From Polaribacter sp. SA4-10 (lineage in GTDB: Bacteria > Bacteroidota > Bacteroidia > Flavobacteriales > Flavobacteriaceae): a DNA stretch of 64,000 nt. The position numbers and the translations under genes were made by a program. Positions within the stretch are counted from its first letter, which is position 1. Every line of letters starts with the position of its first letter. The stretch spans positions 1-64,000 of the forward strand of contig CATIQU010000033.1 of the NCBI GenBank assembly GCA_949519155.1, given 5' to 3'. Below, piece after piece: positions 36,915 through 46,047 of the stretch. Under the pieces are notes generated by a model. That model was given only the letters and a program-made list of their open reading frames with translations. It had not been told where the DNA came from and made no database searches.

Positions 36915-37415
36915 TTAAAACAATACGCCCTTATATTCCCATATTTTCATAAAGAAGAGGATACAGTAAATAAATGCTACAAAAAACTTGATAACTGCTG
37001 AAGCGAGTAAGCCTATAGAAGAACCAAAAGAAGCTTTAATGGCTCTATTTATATCTTTGCTGTCATAAATCAACTCTCCGATGAACGCACCTAAGAAAGC
37101 TCCAATTAAAATACCAAGCGGAATTGGAACAAAGAGTCCAATAATTAACCCAATAGTAGTGCCATAAACGCCGTATTTACTCCCTCCAAATTTTTTAGTC
37201 CCCATGGCGGGAATGAAATAGTCTAGCAACCAAATTAAAATTGCAACGGCTAAAGTAATGCCTAAGAACGTCCAGTTCATAGGAATTACGGGAGACAAAT
37301 GCAAGACTAAAAGACCAAACCAACCCGTTAGAGGCCCAGGCAATACAGGTAAAAAAGCACCAACAATACCGAGTAGAATCAATCCAAATCCTAATAGTAG
37401 TAAGAAAATATCCAT
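36915..37415 (-). CDS. DUF456 family membrane protein
   Basis: This 166 aa integral membrane protein starts at ATG 37415 (MDIFLLLLGFGLILLGIVGA); the longer frame from 37445 adds an unlikely hydrophilic prefix. It is Gly-rich with the DUF456 pattern GAFLPVLPGPLTGWFGLLVL, YFIPAMGTKKFGGSKYGVYG and PLGILIGAFLGAFIGEL, and about four or five membrane segments. The family is widespread in bacteria and its function is not known. It is monocistronic as far as can be seen. Confidence 0.85.
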   Translation of the reverse strand: MDIFLLLLGFGLILLGIVGAFLPVLPGPLTGWFGLLVLHLSPVIPMNWTFLGITLAVAILIWLLDYFIPAMGTKKFGGSKYGVYGTTIGLIIGLFVPIPLGILIGAFLGAFIGELIYDSKDINRAIKASFGSSIGLLASAVIKFFVAFIYCILFFMKIWEYKGVLF

Positions 37416-37607
37416 AGTGTGTTTTATAGTAGAACGAAAATACAAAACCTTTGTTACATTTTTTGAACTAAAAAACGGCTAGCTTTTAAAAACGAATATT
37501 CAAATAGTTAAATTGTATTAGACGGTATTTTCTCACGCGATTTCGTTTCCAATTATCGTAGAATAAAACTCAATAAAATTTAGTAATTTCACACAATAAT
37601 TAATTCT

Positions 37608-38084
37608 ATGTTTTTGCGTGTTTTTGCTTTTTTACTCTTACTTCTTTTTTGCAATTCTTGTGATCTAGTGATGGGGCTTGACGACTCGAAAATTGAGACT
37701 TTAGACACAATAATAGATTTCTCTTCAGTAGATTTTTCTCCTTCTTTTCCTGTTTGTGATTCGATTATAACGAAGCAAGAAAAATCAGCTTGTTTTAGAA
37801 ATACAATGCATGCAAAAATAAGCAGCGAATTGCAGAAACATTCTTTCATAATCAAGGAAGCTGTTTCTGAAACGGTCTTTGTTCATTTATTGATATCGGC
37901 GAATGGAACTGTGGTCTTAGATGAAATACAATCTTCTGAAAATATCCAAATTCAATTGCCAACATTGGATAGTTTACTAAAAATAAGCGTGCGTAATTTA
38001 CCGAAAATAACCCCTGCAAGTAAGAGAGGGATTCCTGTAGTAACAAAATACAGCTTGCCCATTGAAATTCAATTAAAAAAGTAA
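37608..38084 (+). CDS. Hypothetical lipoprotein with TonB-like C-terminal region
   Basis: This 158 aa protein has a lipoprotein signal (MFLRVFAFLLLLLFCNSCDL, lipobox Cys18). The mature part holds two further Cys (VCDSIITKQEKSACF). A C-terminal segment, VHLLISANGTVVLDEIQSSE followed by a helix and VTKYSLPIEIQL, resembles the fold of TonB C-terminal domains as found in many Bacteroidota proteins (FxIxxxGxVxxxxV pattern). The assignment is weak. It is convergent with obgE and its stop lies inside a hairpin. Confidence 0.65.
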   Translation: MFLRVFAFLLLLLFCNSCDLVMGLDDSKIETLDTIIDFSSVDFSPSFPVCDSIITKQEKSACFRNTMHAKISSELQKHSFIIKEAVSETVFVHLLISANGTVVLDEIQSSENIQIQLPTLDSLLKISVRNLPKITPASKRGIPVVTKYSLPIEIQLKK

Positions 38085-38122
38085 GACGCTCTTTCTTACT
38101 TATGTAAAAAGGAGCGTCTTGT
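38083..38122. terminator. Hairpin between convergent lipoprotein gene and obgE
   Basis: AAGACGCTC (38083-38091) pairs perfectly with GAGCGTCTT (38112-38120). The loop is 20 bases and the T-run short (TTGTT), so termination strength is uncertain. Confidence 0.55.
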
Positions 38123-38150
38123 TATAAATAGTTGATTTGAAATGCGAACC

Positions 38151-39140
38151 TTAGTTCAGCATTTTCCACAGTTTGTCTTTTAATTCTTGTAATCCAGATT
38201 CGGCAACAGAGGAAATAAATAAGGTTTCTACGCCTTCTGGTAAATCTGCAGCAATCTCTTCTTTTAATTCATCATCTAACATATCCGATTTAGAAATGGC
38301 TAACAAACGATCTTTATCTAACAGTTCTGGATTGTGCTGCTTGAGTTCATTTAATAGAATTGCGTATTCTTTGTTGATGTCATCGCTATCTGCTGGGATT
38401 AAAAACAACAAGGTAGAGTTCCGTTCTATGTGACGTAAGAAACGATGTCCAAGTCCTTTTCCGTCGGCAGCTCCTTCTATAATACCCGGAATGTCTGCAA
38501 TTACAAAGGTTTGATGATTCCGATGTTCTACAATTCCTAAATTTGGTTTTAGCGTTGTAAAAGCATAATCTGCAATTTTTGGTTTTGCAGAGGTTAAAAC
38601 AGATAATAGCGTAGATTTTCCTGCATTTGGAAAACCAACTAAACCTACATCTGCCAGTAATTTTAATTCTAAACGCAACCACGCTTCTACACCATCCATA
38701 CCTGGTTGTGAATATCTTGGTGTTTGATTGGTGGAGGATTTAAAGTGCCAGTTTCCTAAGCCTCCTTTTCCTCCTCGTAAAAGCACTACTTCTTTTTGGT
38801 GTTCGGTGATTTCTAGAATCACTTCATCCGTATCTGCATCTCTAACAATTGTTCCTAATGGTACATCTACATAAACATCTGATCCATCTGCACCGGTACT
38901 TCTACTTCCACTTCCAGAACCTCCTGGGTCGGCTCTAAAGTGTCTTTTAAATTTTAAGTGAAACAATGTCCACATGTTTTTATCTCCACGTAAAATAATG
39001 TGACCTCCGCGTCCACCGTCTCCTCCATCTGGTCCTCCTTTGGTAATAAATTTTTCTCTGTGCAAGTGCATAGATCCTTGTCCTCCTTTACCAGAAGTTG
39101 CGTATACTTTTATGTAATCGACAAAATTTCCTTCAGTCAT
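38151..39140 (-). CDS. obgE: Obg-family GTPase
   Basis: This 329 aa essential ribosome-associated GTPase acts in 50S assembly and stress control. The N-terminal Gly-rich Obg fold (1-158) contains [19 protein letters not shown] preceded by [15 protein letters not shown]. The G domain shows [13 protein letters not shown] (G1), the switch I region [33 protein letters not shown] (G3) and SKSD (G4). It lacks the long acidic C-terminal tail of E. coli ObgE, as usual in this phylum. It lies about 40 bases after hpt-adk on the same strand, a likely operon. Confidence 0.96.
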   Translation of the reverse strand: MTEGNFVDYIKVYATSGKGGQGSMHLHREKFITKGGPDGGDGGRGGHIILRGDKNMWTLFHLKFKRHFRADPGGSGSGSRSTGADGSDVYVDVPLGTIVRDADTDEVILEITEHQKEVVLLRGGKGGLGNWHFKSSTNQTPRYSQPGMDGVEAWLRLELKLLADVGLVGFPNAGKSTLLSVLTSAKPKIADYAFTTLKPNLGIVEHRNHQTFVIADIPGIIEGAADGKGLGHRFLRHIERNSTLLFLIPADSDDINKEYAILLNELKQHNPELLDKDRLLAISKSDMLDDELKEEIAADLPEGVETLFISSVAESGLQELKDKLWKMLN

Positions 39141-39181
39141 TATTTCTATTTATTTATTCAACAATTGGATTGTTAAACCAT

Positions 39182-40300
39182 TTAAAGTGTATCAAAAACT
39201 GCTGATAAACTATTGGTAATGTCTTCTATAGAACCCACACCATTTACACCATAGTAAGTGCCTTTTTCTTGGTAAAAATCTTTTAAGATAGCTGTTTTTG
39301 TATTGTATTCGTTAAAACGGTTTCTAATTTTCTCTTCGTCCGTATCGTCGGTTCTTCCACTTGTTTTTCCTCTTTCAAGTAACCGTTGTACGAGTAAATC
39401 TTCGGAAACCTCCAAGGCGACCATTCCATTTATTTGTGCTCCTTTTTCGGCTAAAAAAACATCTAAGGCTTTTGCTTGTGATTCGGTTCTTGGGAAACCA
39501 TCAAAGATAAAACCTTTGGCTGTAGTGTTTTTTTCTACTTCTGCTTTCAACATGTTGATGGTTACCTCATCGGGTACTAAATTACCATCATCCATATAGG
39601 TTTTAGCCAACACGCCCAATTCAGTTTTATTTTTAATGTTGTATCTAAAAACGTCTCCTGTTGAGATGTGTACTAAATCGTATTTTTCTTTTAACAAGGT
39701 TGCTTGTGTCCCTTTTCCTGCTCCAGGGGGGCCAAATAATACAATATTTTTCATTTTTGGTGGTGTTGTTAGTTGATATATAGCTGCTTTATTTCTACCT
39801 AAACCATCGTAATCTAAACCATAGCCTACTATAAATTTATCTTCGATGCTTTTTCCGATATAGGCAATAGGTAGCTCTTTTTTAAAAACATCGGGTTTAA
39901 AGAAGAGGGTTGCTACTTTAAGTTGTTTTACTTTTTTATCTCTAAAGATATTATAGATTTCTTGCAAAGTTGCTCCAGTATCGATAATGTCTTCTAGGAT
40001 AATTACGGTTCTTCCGGTTAAGTCTTCGTTGAGACCTACAAGTTGTTTTACTTTCTGTGTTGATGTTGTGCCTTCATAGGAGGCGAGTTTTACAAAAGAA
40101 ACTTCACAATTTCCATTAAATTCTCTTATGAAATCTGCAGCAAACAAAAAACATCCATTTAAAATTCCCACAAAAACAGGAATTTCATCTTTTGCCAAAT
40201 CTGCTTTTACTTGTTTGGCTAACGACTTTACAATACCTGTGATCTCTTCCTTTGTTATAAAGGGTTTGAAGTACAAATCATGGAGTTTTATAATATTCAT
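39182..40300 (-). CDS. hpt-adk: Hypoxanthine phosphoribosyltransferase-adenylate kinase fusion
   Basis: This 372 aa protein joins two purine enzymes. Residues 1-178 are a purine phosphoribosyltransferase with FVGILNGCFLFAADFIREF and the PRPP motif VIILEDIIDTGATLQEIY, ending YGLDYDGLGRN. Residues 183-372 are an adenylate kinase with P-loop FGPPGAGKGTQA, HISTGDVFR, GFIFDGFPRTESQA and LERGKTSGRTDDTDEEKIRNRF, of the short type without a zinc or long LID domain. The frame is continuous and Met183 (codon at 39752-39754) could also serve as an internal start for free Adk. The fusion links IMP/GMP salvage to AMP phosphorylation. It lies upstream of obgE. Confidence 0.93.
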   Translation of the reverse strand: MNIIKLHDLYFKPFITKEEITGIVKSLAKQVKADLAKDEIPVFVGILNGCFLFAADFIREFNGNCEVSFVKLASYEGTTSTQKVKQLVGLNEDLTGRTVIILEDIIDTGATLQEIYNIFRDKKVKQLKVATLFFKPDVFKKELPIAYIGKSIEDKFIVGYGLDYDGLGRNKAAIYQLTTPPKMKNIVLFGPPGAGKGTQATLLKEKYDLVHISTGDVFRYNIKNKTELGVLAKTYMDDGNLVPDEVTINMLKAEVEKNTTAKGFIFDGFPRTESQAKALDVFLAEKGAQINGMVALEVSEDLLVQRLLERGKTSGRTDDTDEEKIRNRFNEYNTKTAILKDFYQEKGTYYGVNGVGSIEDITNSLSAVFDTL

Positions 40301-40307
40301 CAGATGG

Positions 40308-40315
40308 CAAAGATA
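40308..40315 (-). promoter_or_regulatory. hpt-adk promoter -7 element
   Basis: The minus strand reads TATCTTTG, matching TAnnTTTG, only 8 bases before the ATG, implying a very short or absent 5' leader. No clean -33 TTG is seen. Confidence 0.45.
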
Positions 40316-40334
40316 TGGTCTTGATTTTGAATAG

Positions 40335-40387
40335 AAAAAACCGTTTTGTAATTACTGAAATAAAATCAGCAAAAGCAAAACGGTTTT
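40335..40387 (-). terminator. secDF terminator
   Basis: AAAACCGTTTTG (40337-40348) pairs perfectly with CAAAACGGTTTT (40376-40387), with an inner CTGA/TCAG extension. The minus strand continues TTTTTTC. It lies about 20 bases beyond the secDF stop. Confidence 0.85.
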
Positions 40388-40406
40388 AATTTATTTTAAT
40401 AGAGAA

Positions 40407-43388
40407 CTATTTGTTCTTTTCTTCGACTTTTGTCGTGTCATACATAATTGGTGTTGCAACAAATAATGATGAATACGTACCTACTGCGACTCCCACAATT
40501 AAGGCAAACATAAATCCTTTTATTGAGTCTCCTCCAAATAAGAAGATCACGATCATTACCAATAATGTTGTTAAGGAAGTGTTGATGGTTCTTCCTAAAG
40601 TAGAACTTAAGGCCTTGTCTACAACTTCGCTGTATTTCCAACTGGTATTGATTCCGGCAAACTCTCTAATTCTATCAAAGATAACCACGGTATCATTCAG
40701 CGAATAACCAACTACGGTTAAAATAGCGGCGATAAAGGATTGTCCAATTTCCATGTCAAAAGGCATGAAGTTATAGGTAATAGAGAAAACACCTAACACG
40801 ATTAATACATCATGGAAAACTGCAACAACAGCTCCAATAGAATAGGATACTTTTCTAAAACGTAATAAAATGTATAAGAAAACTACAAACAATGAACCAA
40901 ATACTGCCCAAAGTGCTGATGTTTTAATATCATCGGCAATGGTTGGATCTACTTTTCTGTAGCTCATAATTCCGTTAGCATTCTTTGCTTTTTCGAAACC
41001 TGGCTTGAAATCATCGTAAGAAGTATTTCCGATATAAGGTTTTAAACCTGTAAATAATGCGTTTTGCACTTCTTCATCTACGGTAGGTCCTTCTTCATCA
41101 ATTCTAAAAACAGTTGTTATTTTTAATTGATTGTCTAAACCATATGTTTTTACTTCTGGGGCTGTACCAAAAGCACCTTTTAAAGTTTCTGCAACTTCAG
41201 TAGCATTCATAGACTTGTCGAAACGAACTGTAAAAGAACGTCCTCCTTTAAAATCTACACCTTGCTTTAATCCGATAGAGAAAATAGATACAATTCCTGC
41301 AACAATAATTGCTCCAGAGATGATGTATGCTAATTTACGTTTTCGTAAGAACTCAATATTTAAGTTCTGGAACCATCCTTTTGAAATAGACGTATTGAAT
41401 GTTAATTTTGAACCTTTTCGAATCGCACCGTCGATTAAGATACGTGTAATAAATACTGCTGTAAATAAAGAAGTACCAATACCAATCATTAATGTCAATG
41501 CGAAACCTTTAATAGGTCCTGTTCCAAAAATATATAAAATGATACCTGTTAATAAGGTTGTAATGTTTGCATCAATAATTGCAGACAAAGCTCCTTTTAC
41601 AGAAAATCCTTCTTCTACAGATTGTTTTAAACCTTTCTTCTTAAACAGTCCTTCTTTAATTCTTTCAAAGATAATTACGTTTGCATCTACAGACATACCG
41701 ATGGTTAAGATAATTCCAGCAATACCAGGCAATGTTAACACTGCGTTGAATGATGCTAAAATACCAAAGATGAATAAAATGTTTACTGCTAAAGCAATAT
41801 CTGCATACAAACCTGCTTTACCGTAGTAGAGAGTCATCCATAATAAAACCAATAAAATTGCCAATCCAAAAGAAAGGAAACTAGAATCGATTGCTTCTTG
41901 TCCTAAAGAGGGTCCAACAACATCTATTTCAATAATTCTTGCCGTTGCTGGTAACTTCCCTGCTTTTAAAACCGTTGCAATGTCTTTTGCTTCAGATACC
42001 GTCATTAATCCACCAGAGATAGATGTTCTACCACCAGTGATTGGTTGATTTACTGAAGGTGCTGTATACACATAATCATCTAAAACAACAGCAACAAATT
42101 TCCCTGCGTTTTCTGTGGTCATTTTTTCCCAAAGTTTCGCACCATAACTGTTCATGGTCATGCTTACTTCTGGCTTATTCAATTGACTAAATTCTTGTGA
42201 TGCATCTAAAATAACATCTCCTTCTATAGGTGCTTTGTCATTTTTGTTAGACTTTATCGCATATAAAGCGATCAACTCTGTACCATCAGCAGATTTCGTA
42301 GGCTTATAATCCCATAAGAATTTTACATGCTTAAGTGTTGTTGGCAATAAATCTCTAACTTCTTTAAGTCTTAATAATTTATTTACTTGTGCCGTATCTA
42401 AAACTTTCGCCTGTGCAACTAAAGAACTTAGTTGTTGTTGGTTTTGAGCTACGTTTGGAAACATGTAGGTAAATAAATCTTTCTGAACCACTTTTGTTGA
42501 ATCTGCGGTAGCACCTAAAATATCATCTAATTCATCTGTTGCATCAGCAACTTTTGTTTCTTCTTCAACGGTATCTACTTTTAGCAACTCTGCAACTTTT
42601 GCATTTGCACTAAAGAAATAATTCTGCACTTCTGCATTAGAATATACTTCCCAAAACTGTAATTCAGCTTTACTTGTAATTAACTTTGTAACTCGGTCAA
42701 TATCTTTTGCTCCTGGCAATTCAATTTGAATTCTACCAGAATTTCCAATTCTTTGAATATTTGGTTGTGTTACACCAAATTTATCAATTCTACTTCTTAA
42801 AACATCAAAAGCAGTGTTGATAGAACTATTGATTTCTGTTTGTAAAACTTCTTTTACAACATCATTCGTTTCGTCAAACTTAATTTTATCACGTAAAGAC
42901 TTTGTTCCAAAAATAGTAGGATCACTAAGTTTTGTAGTTCCTGCGATGTTTTCAAATTCTTCAAAGAATAAATCTAAGTAGGTATCGTTACTGCTTTTCA
43001 ACCTTTGGTCAGCAGCTTTTAAAGCATTATTGAAGACTTCGTTTCTAGAATCGTTAGACAATCCTCTTAAAACTTCTTTTACAGAAACCTGTAAAATTGC
43101 GTTTACACCCCCTTTTAAATCAAGGCCAAGGTTCATTTCTTTCTCCTTGATATCGTCGTAGGTATATTTAGTAACTTCTAAATCTACAACTACTTGATTT
43201 GATACACTGTCTAAGTACTTTCTTTCGAAAGCAGCTTTTTCTCTTGCATCGTTGGTAGGTACCATTTTTGTAGCATAGTTCGCAGCATCTTTTTCTACTT
43301 TACTTGCGAAGAATGTAAATGATAATTGGTATAAACTTACTAATCCAAATAGGATAGCAAATAATTTAATAAGTCCTTTGTTTTGCAT
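40407..43388 (-). CDS. secDF: Protein translocase subunit SecDF (fusion)
   Basis: This 993 aa inner-membrane protein uses the proton gradient to pull secreted proteins through SecYEG. The SecD half (1-about 650) has an N-terminal membrane segment, LGLDLKGGVNAILQV, the P1 periplasmic domain including RIDKFGVTQPNIQ and IQIELPGAKD, then the GPSLGQEAIDSS segment and several membrane helices with GMSVDANVIIFERIKEG. The SecF half (about 680-993) has KQGVDFKGGRSFTVRF, VVGYSLNDTVVIFDRIRE and TLGRTINTSLTTLLVM. The single-chain form is common in Bacteroidota. P1 carries an extra acidic insertion around 275-330. It has its own promoter and terminator. Confidence 0.96.
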   Translation of the reverse strand: MQNKGLIKLFAILFGLVSLYQLSFTFFASKVEKDAANYATKMVPTNDAREKAAFERKYLDSVSNQVVVDLEVTKYTYDDIKEKEMNLGLDLKGGVNAILQVSVKEVLRGLSNDSRNEVFNNALKAADQRLKSSNDTYLDLFFEEFENIAGTTKLSDPTIFGTKSLRDKIKFDETNDVVKEVLQTEINSSINTAFDVLRSRIDKFGVTQPNIQRIGNSGRIQIELPGAKDIDRVTKLITSKAELQFWEVYSNAEVQNYFFSANAKVAELLKVDTVEEETKVADATDELDDILGATADSTKVVQKDLFTYMFPNVAQNQQQLSSLVAQAKVLDTAQVNKLLRLKEVRDLLPTTLKHVKFLWDYKPTKSADGTELIALYAIKSNKNDKAPIEGDVILDASQEFSQLNKPEVSMTMNSYGAKLWEKMTTENAGKFVAVVLDDYVYTAPSVNQPITGGRTSISGGLMTVSEAKDIATVLKAGKLPATARIIEIDVVGPSLGQEAIDSSFLSFGLAILLVLLWMTLYYGKAGLYADIALAVNILFIFGILASFNAVLTLPGIAGIILTIGMSVDANVIIFERIKEGLFKKKGLKQSVEEGFSVKGALSAIIDANITTLLTGIILYIFGTGPIKGFALTLMIGIGTSLFTAVFITRILIDGAIRKGSKLTFNTSISKGWFQNLNIEFLRKRKLAYIISGAIIVAGIVSIFSIGLKQGVDFKGGRSFTVRFDKSMNATEVAETLKGAFGTAPEVKTYGLDNQLKITTVFRIDEEGPTVDEEVQNALFTGLKPYIGNTSYDDFKPGFEKAKNANGIMSYRKVDPTIADDIKTSALWAVFGSLFVVFLYILLRFRKVSYSIGAVVAVFHDVLIVLGVFSITYNFMPFDMEIGQSFIAAILTVVGYSLNDTVVIFDRIREFAGINTSWKYSEVVDKALSSTLGRTINTSLTTLLVMIVIFLFGGDSIKGFMFALIVGVAVGTYSSLFVATPIMYDTTKVEEKNK

Positions 43389-43430
43389 CTTTTAGTTATA
43401 TTTATGTCGACTTCTTTAGTTTAAAACGAG

Positions 43431-43461
43431 CAAATATACTATTTCATAGCAGTTCAACCAA
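43431..43461 (-). promoter_or_regulatory. secDF promoter
   Basis: The minus strand reads TTG (plus 43459-43461), 20 bases, then TATATTTG (plus 43431-43438), a full consensus match about 40 bases before the ATG. Confidence 0.7.
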
Positions 43462-43602
43462 TTATTTTCTTACATTTATAAGTAGTTGTTTTTTGTTTTA
43501 AAAATAAGCGGTATTAAAAACCTCTTTTGAAGAACGAAATGTCTTTATTTATAAGGGTTTAATAACAAAAAAAAGAAAATAATACATAAAATTAGCATTA
43601 AA

Positions 43603-45279
43603 ATGACCCATTTATCAGACATTAAAATTGCACAAGCAAAACAATTAGTACACATAAAAAACATTGCAAAAAAACTGCAAGTTGTTGAGGATGATTTAGA
43701 AATGTATGGAAAGTACAAAGCAAAACTTCCTTTACATTTAATTAATGAGGAGCAAGTTGCTAAAAATAACCTCGTCCTAGTAACCGCAATAACGCCTACT
43801 CCGGCGGGCGAAGGAAAAACAACGGTTTCTATTGGTTTAACAGAAGGACTAAACAAAATAGGCAAACAAGCAACCGTGGTCTTGCGCGAACCATCTTTAG
43901 GTCCTGTGTTTGGAATAAAAGGCGGCGCAGCTGGGGGAGGATACTCTCAAGTAGTACCTATGGAAGACATCAATTTGCATTTTACAGGTGATTTTAATGC
44001 CGTTGAAAAAGCAAATAATTTACTTGCTGCTTTAATTGACAATAACATCCAAAGCAAAACAAACAATCTAAATATAGACCCAAGAACCATTCTTTGGAAG
44101 CGGGTTATTGACATGAATGATCGCGCTTTAAGGGAGACGACAATTGGACTAGGAGGAACTGCAAACGGAGTCCCACGACAAGATGGATTTAATATTACGC
44201 CTGCTTCTGAAGTTATGGCAATACTCTGCATGGCAACCACTTTTAAAAATTTAAAAGAGCGATTGGGGGCGATTCTTGTTGGACTTACTTATGACAACGC
44301 TCCAGTTTTTGCAAGAGATTTAAAAGCAGAAAACGCAATGGCTATTTTACTAAAAGATGCCATTAAGCCAAACTTGGTGCAAACACTTGAAGAAAACCCA
44401 GCAATTATTCATGGAGGTCCTTTTGCAAATATTGCGCAAGGAACCAATACAATTATCGCCACAAAAATGGGCTTATCCTTATCGAATTATGTAGTTACTG
44501 AAGCAGGTTTTGGAGCCGACTTAGGTGCTGAGAAGTTTTTAAACATCAAGTCGGTGTTTGCAAAACTAAATCCAAAATGTATTGTTTTAGTGGCAACCAT
44601 TAAAGCATTACGCCATCATGGAGGTGCCAAGAAGGAAGCCTATAATACACCCAATTTAGAACGTGTATCTGAAGGTTTTAACAATTTAGAAAAACATATT
44701 GAGAATATTCGAAAATTCAATATCGAACCAGTTGTCGCAATTAATTCTTTTGTTTCTGATACCGCGGAGGAAGTAAATTTTGTCATTCAAAAATGTGCAA
44801 ATCTGGGAGTTAAAGCGGTCTTGTCTGGAGGCTGGGCAAAGGGAGGAGAGGGAACCAAAACACTTGCGGAAGCGGTTGTGGATGTGGTAGAAAACAAGGC
44901 AACACAGTACAACGCTTTGTATGACTGGAATACTCCAGTAAAAGAGAAGATCGAGAAAATTGCCAAAGAAATATATGGTGCAGCTAAAGTAGTTTATGAC
45001 AATAAAGCGTTGTTAAACCTAAAACGAATTGATCGATTAGGATTCAATGACTTTCCCATTTGCATGGCAAAAACACAGAAATCTTTTTCTGATAATGACA
45101 AATTAATTGGAAGACCTAAGGATTTTACGGTTACTGTTAGAGAAATAGAAATTGCAGCTGGCGCACAATTTTTGATTCCCATTTTAGGGAAAATGATGCG
45201 CATGCCTGGCTTACCCTCTGTTCCTGCATCTGAAAACATGACAATTGATGACCAGGGTGTTATTTCTGGGTTATCCTAA
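43603..45279 (+). CDS. fhs: Formate-tetrahydrofolate ligase
   Basis: This 558 aa enzyme makes 10-formyl-THF from formate, THF and ATP, feeding one-carbon metabolism. Motifs are the P-loop ITPTPAGEGKTTVSIGLTEG, VVLREPSLGPVFGIKGGAAG, HFTGDFNAVEKANNLLAALI, the PFANIAQGTNTIIATKMGL region, VTEAGFGADLGAEKF and KHIENIRKFNIEPVVAINSF. Length is typical. It is divergent from secDF and convergent with rsmG. Confidence 0.97.
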   Translation: MTHLSDIKIAQAKQLVHIKNIAKKLQVVEDDLEMYGKYKAKLPLHLINEEQVAKNNLVLVTAITPTPAGEGKTTVSIGLTEGLNKIGKQATVVLREPSLGPVFGIKGGAAGGGYSQVVPMEDINLHFTGDFNAVEKANNLLAALIDNNIQSKTNNLNIDPRTILWKRVIDMNDRALRETTIGLGGTANGVPRQDGFNITPASEVMAILCMATTFKNLKERLGAILVGLTYDNAPVFARDLKAENAMAILLKDAIKPNLVQTLEENPAIIHGGPFANIAQGTNTIIATKMGLSLSNYVVTEAGFGADLGAEKFLNIKSVFAKLNPKCIVLVATIKALRHHGGAKKEAYNTPNLERVSEGFNNLEKHIENIRKFNIEPVVAINSFVSDTAEEVNFVIQKCANLGVKAVLSGGWAKGGEGTKTLAEAVVDVVENKATQYNALYDWNTPVKEKIEKIAKEIYGAAKVVYDNKALLNLKRIDRLGFNDFPICMAKTQKSFSDNDKLIGRPKDFTVTVREIEIAAGAQFLIPILGKMMRMPGLPSVPASENMTIDDQGVISGLS

Positions 45280-45298
45280 ATCAAAAGGGCTGTCGATA

Positions 45299-45925
45299 TT
45301 ATTGAAACTTCATGCCTAAGTGCACAACTTTTTTGGTTTCAAAGAACGGCTCCTCGAAATAGGCTGGCAAATCGTAAAGCGTGGCGGAAGTATATCGCTG
45401 TAATTCTTCCGTCAAATCTCCACCTTTTAAATATAAGATTCCGTTTTTTAAATCGTGGTTTTGTTTTTTAGCAATTCTTCCCTTTGTCCAACGTACAAAA
45501 GTTTCCATTTGGGCAACGGCTCTACTTACGATAAAGTCATAGGTGTCTTTTACATCTTCTACTCTACCGTGAGTTGTGGTAACGTTTTCTAATCCTAACC
45601 CTTCAATAACATCTTTGACTACTTTTAGCTTTTTACCAATAGAATCCACCAAATGAAATTGTGTGTCTGGAAACAAAATAGCCAATGGAATTCCAGGGAA
45701 ACCTCCACCTGTTCCAACATCCATTACTTTAGAACCTGGCTTAAACTGGATTACCTTTGCAATTGCTAAAGAATGTAAAACATGTCGCAAGTACAATTCG
45801 TCGATGTCTTTTCTAGAAACTACATTAATTTTTAGGTTCCAATCTTGGTACAATTCTTTGAGTTTCGAGAATTGCGCAATTTGAGTTGGAGTTAATTCCG
45901 TAAAGTATTTTTGTATAATTTCCAT
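45299..45925 (-). CDS. rsmG: 16S rRNA (guanine527-N7)-methyltransferase
   Basis: This 208 aa SAM-dependent methyltransferase modifies G527 of 16S rRNA. It shows QDWNLKINVVSRKDIDELYL, the SAM motif VMDVGTGGGFPGIPLAILFP, VDSIGKKLKVVKDVIEGLGL, and the FIVSRAVAQMETFVRWTKGR region. Family-wide, loss gives low-level streptomycin resistance. It is a single gene, divergent from the desaturase. Confidence 0.95.
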   Translation of the reverse strand: MEIIQKYFTELTPTQIAQFSKLKELYQDWNLKINVVSRKDIDELYLRHVLHSLAIAKVIQFKPGSKVMDVGTGGGFPGIPLAILFPDTQFHLVDSIGKKLKVVKDVIEGLGLENVTTTHGRVEDVKDTYDFIVSRAVAQMETFVRWTKGRIAKKQNHDLKNGILYLKGGDLTEELQRYTSATLYDLPAYFEEPFFETKKVVHLGMKFQ

Positions 45926-45944
45926 TGTTGATATGTTTCAGCGG

Positions 45945-45952
45945 CAAAAATA
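45945..45952 (-). promoter_or_regulatory. rsmG promoter -7 element
   Basis: The minus strand reads TATTTTTG, matching TAnnTTTG, 20 bases before the rsmG ATG. TTG motifs upstream are at non-ideal spacing (15 or 25). Confidence 0.4.
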
Positions 45953-46017
45953 GCTATTTGTACCTAACAATTGTTCACAAAACTGAACGTTTCTTCTCAA
46001 AGCAACTTCAAAAAGAT

Positions 46018-46025
46018 TATTTTTG
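46018..46025 (+). promoter_or_regulatory. Desaturase promoter -7 element
   Basis: TATTTTTG matches TAnnTTTG, 22 bases before the ATG at 46048. No -33 TTG is evident. Confidence 0.4.
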
Positions 46026-46047
46026 TAAATCATTATTAAAACACAGA

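Noticed and set aside
41131..41826. 231-codon plus-strand ORF opposite secDF
   Set aside because: It lies fully antisense to the conserved SecDF membrane region; the composition (many Ile/Pro/Lys) is that expected of a complement frame. No start context or promoter.
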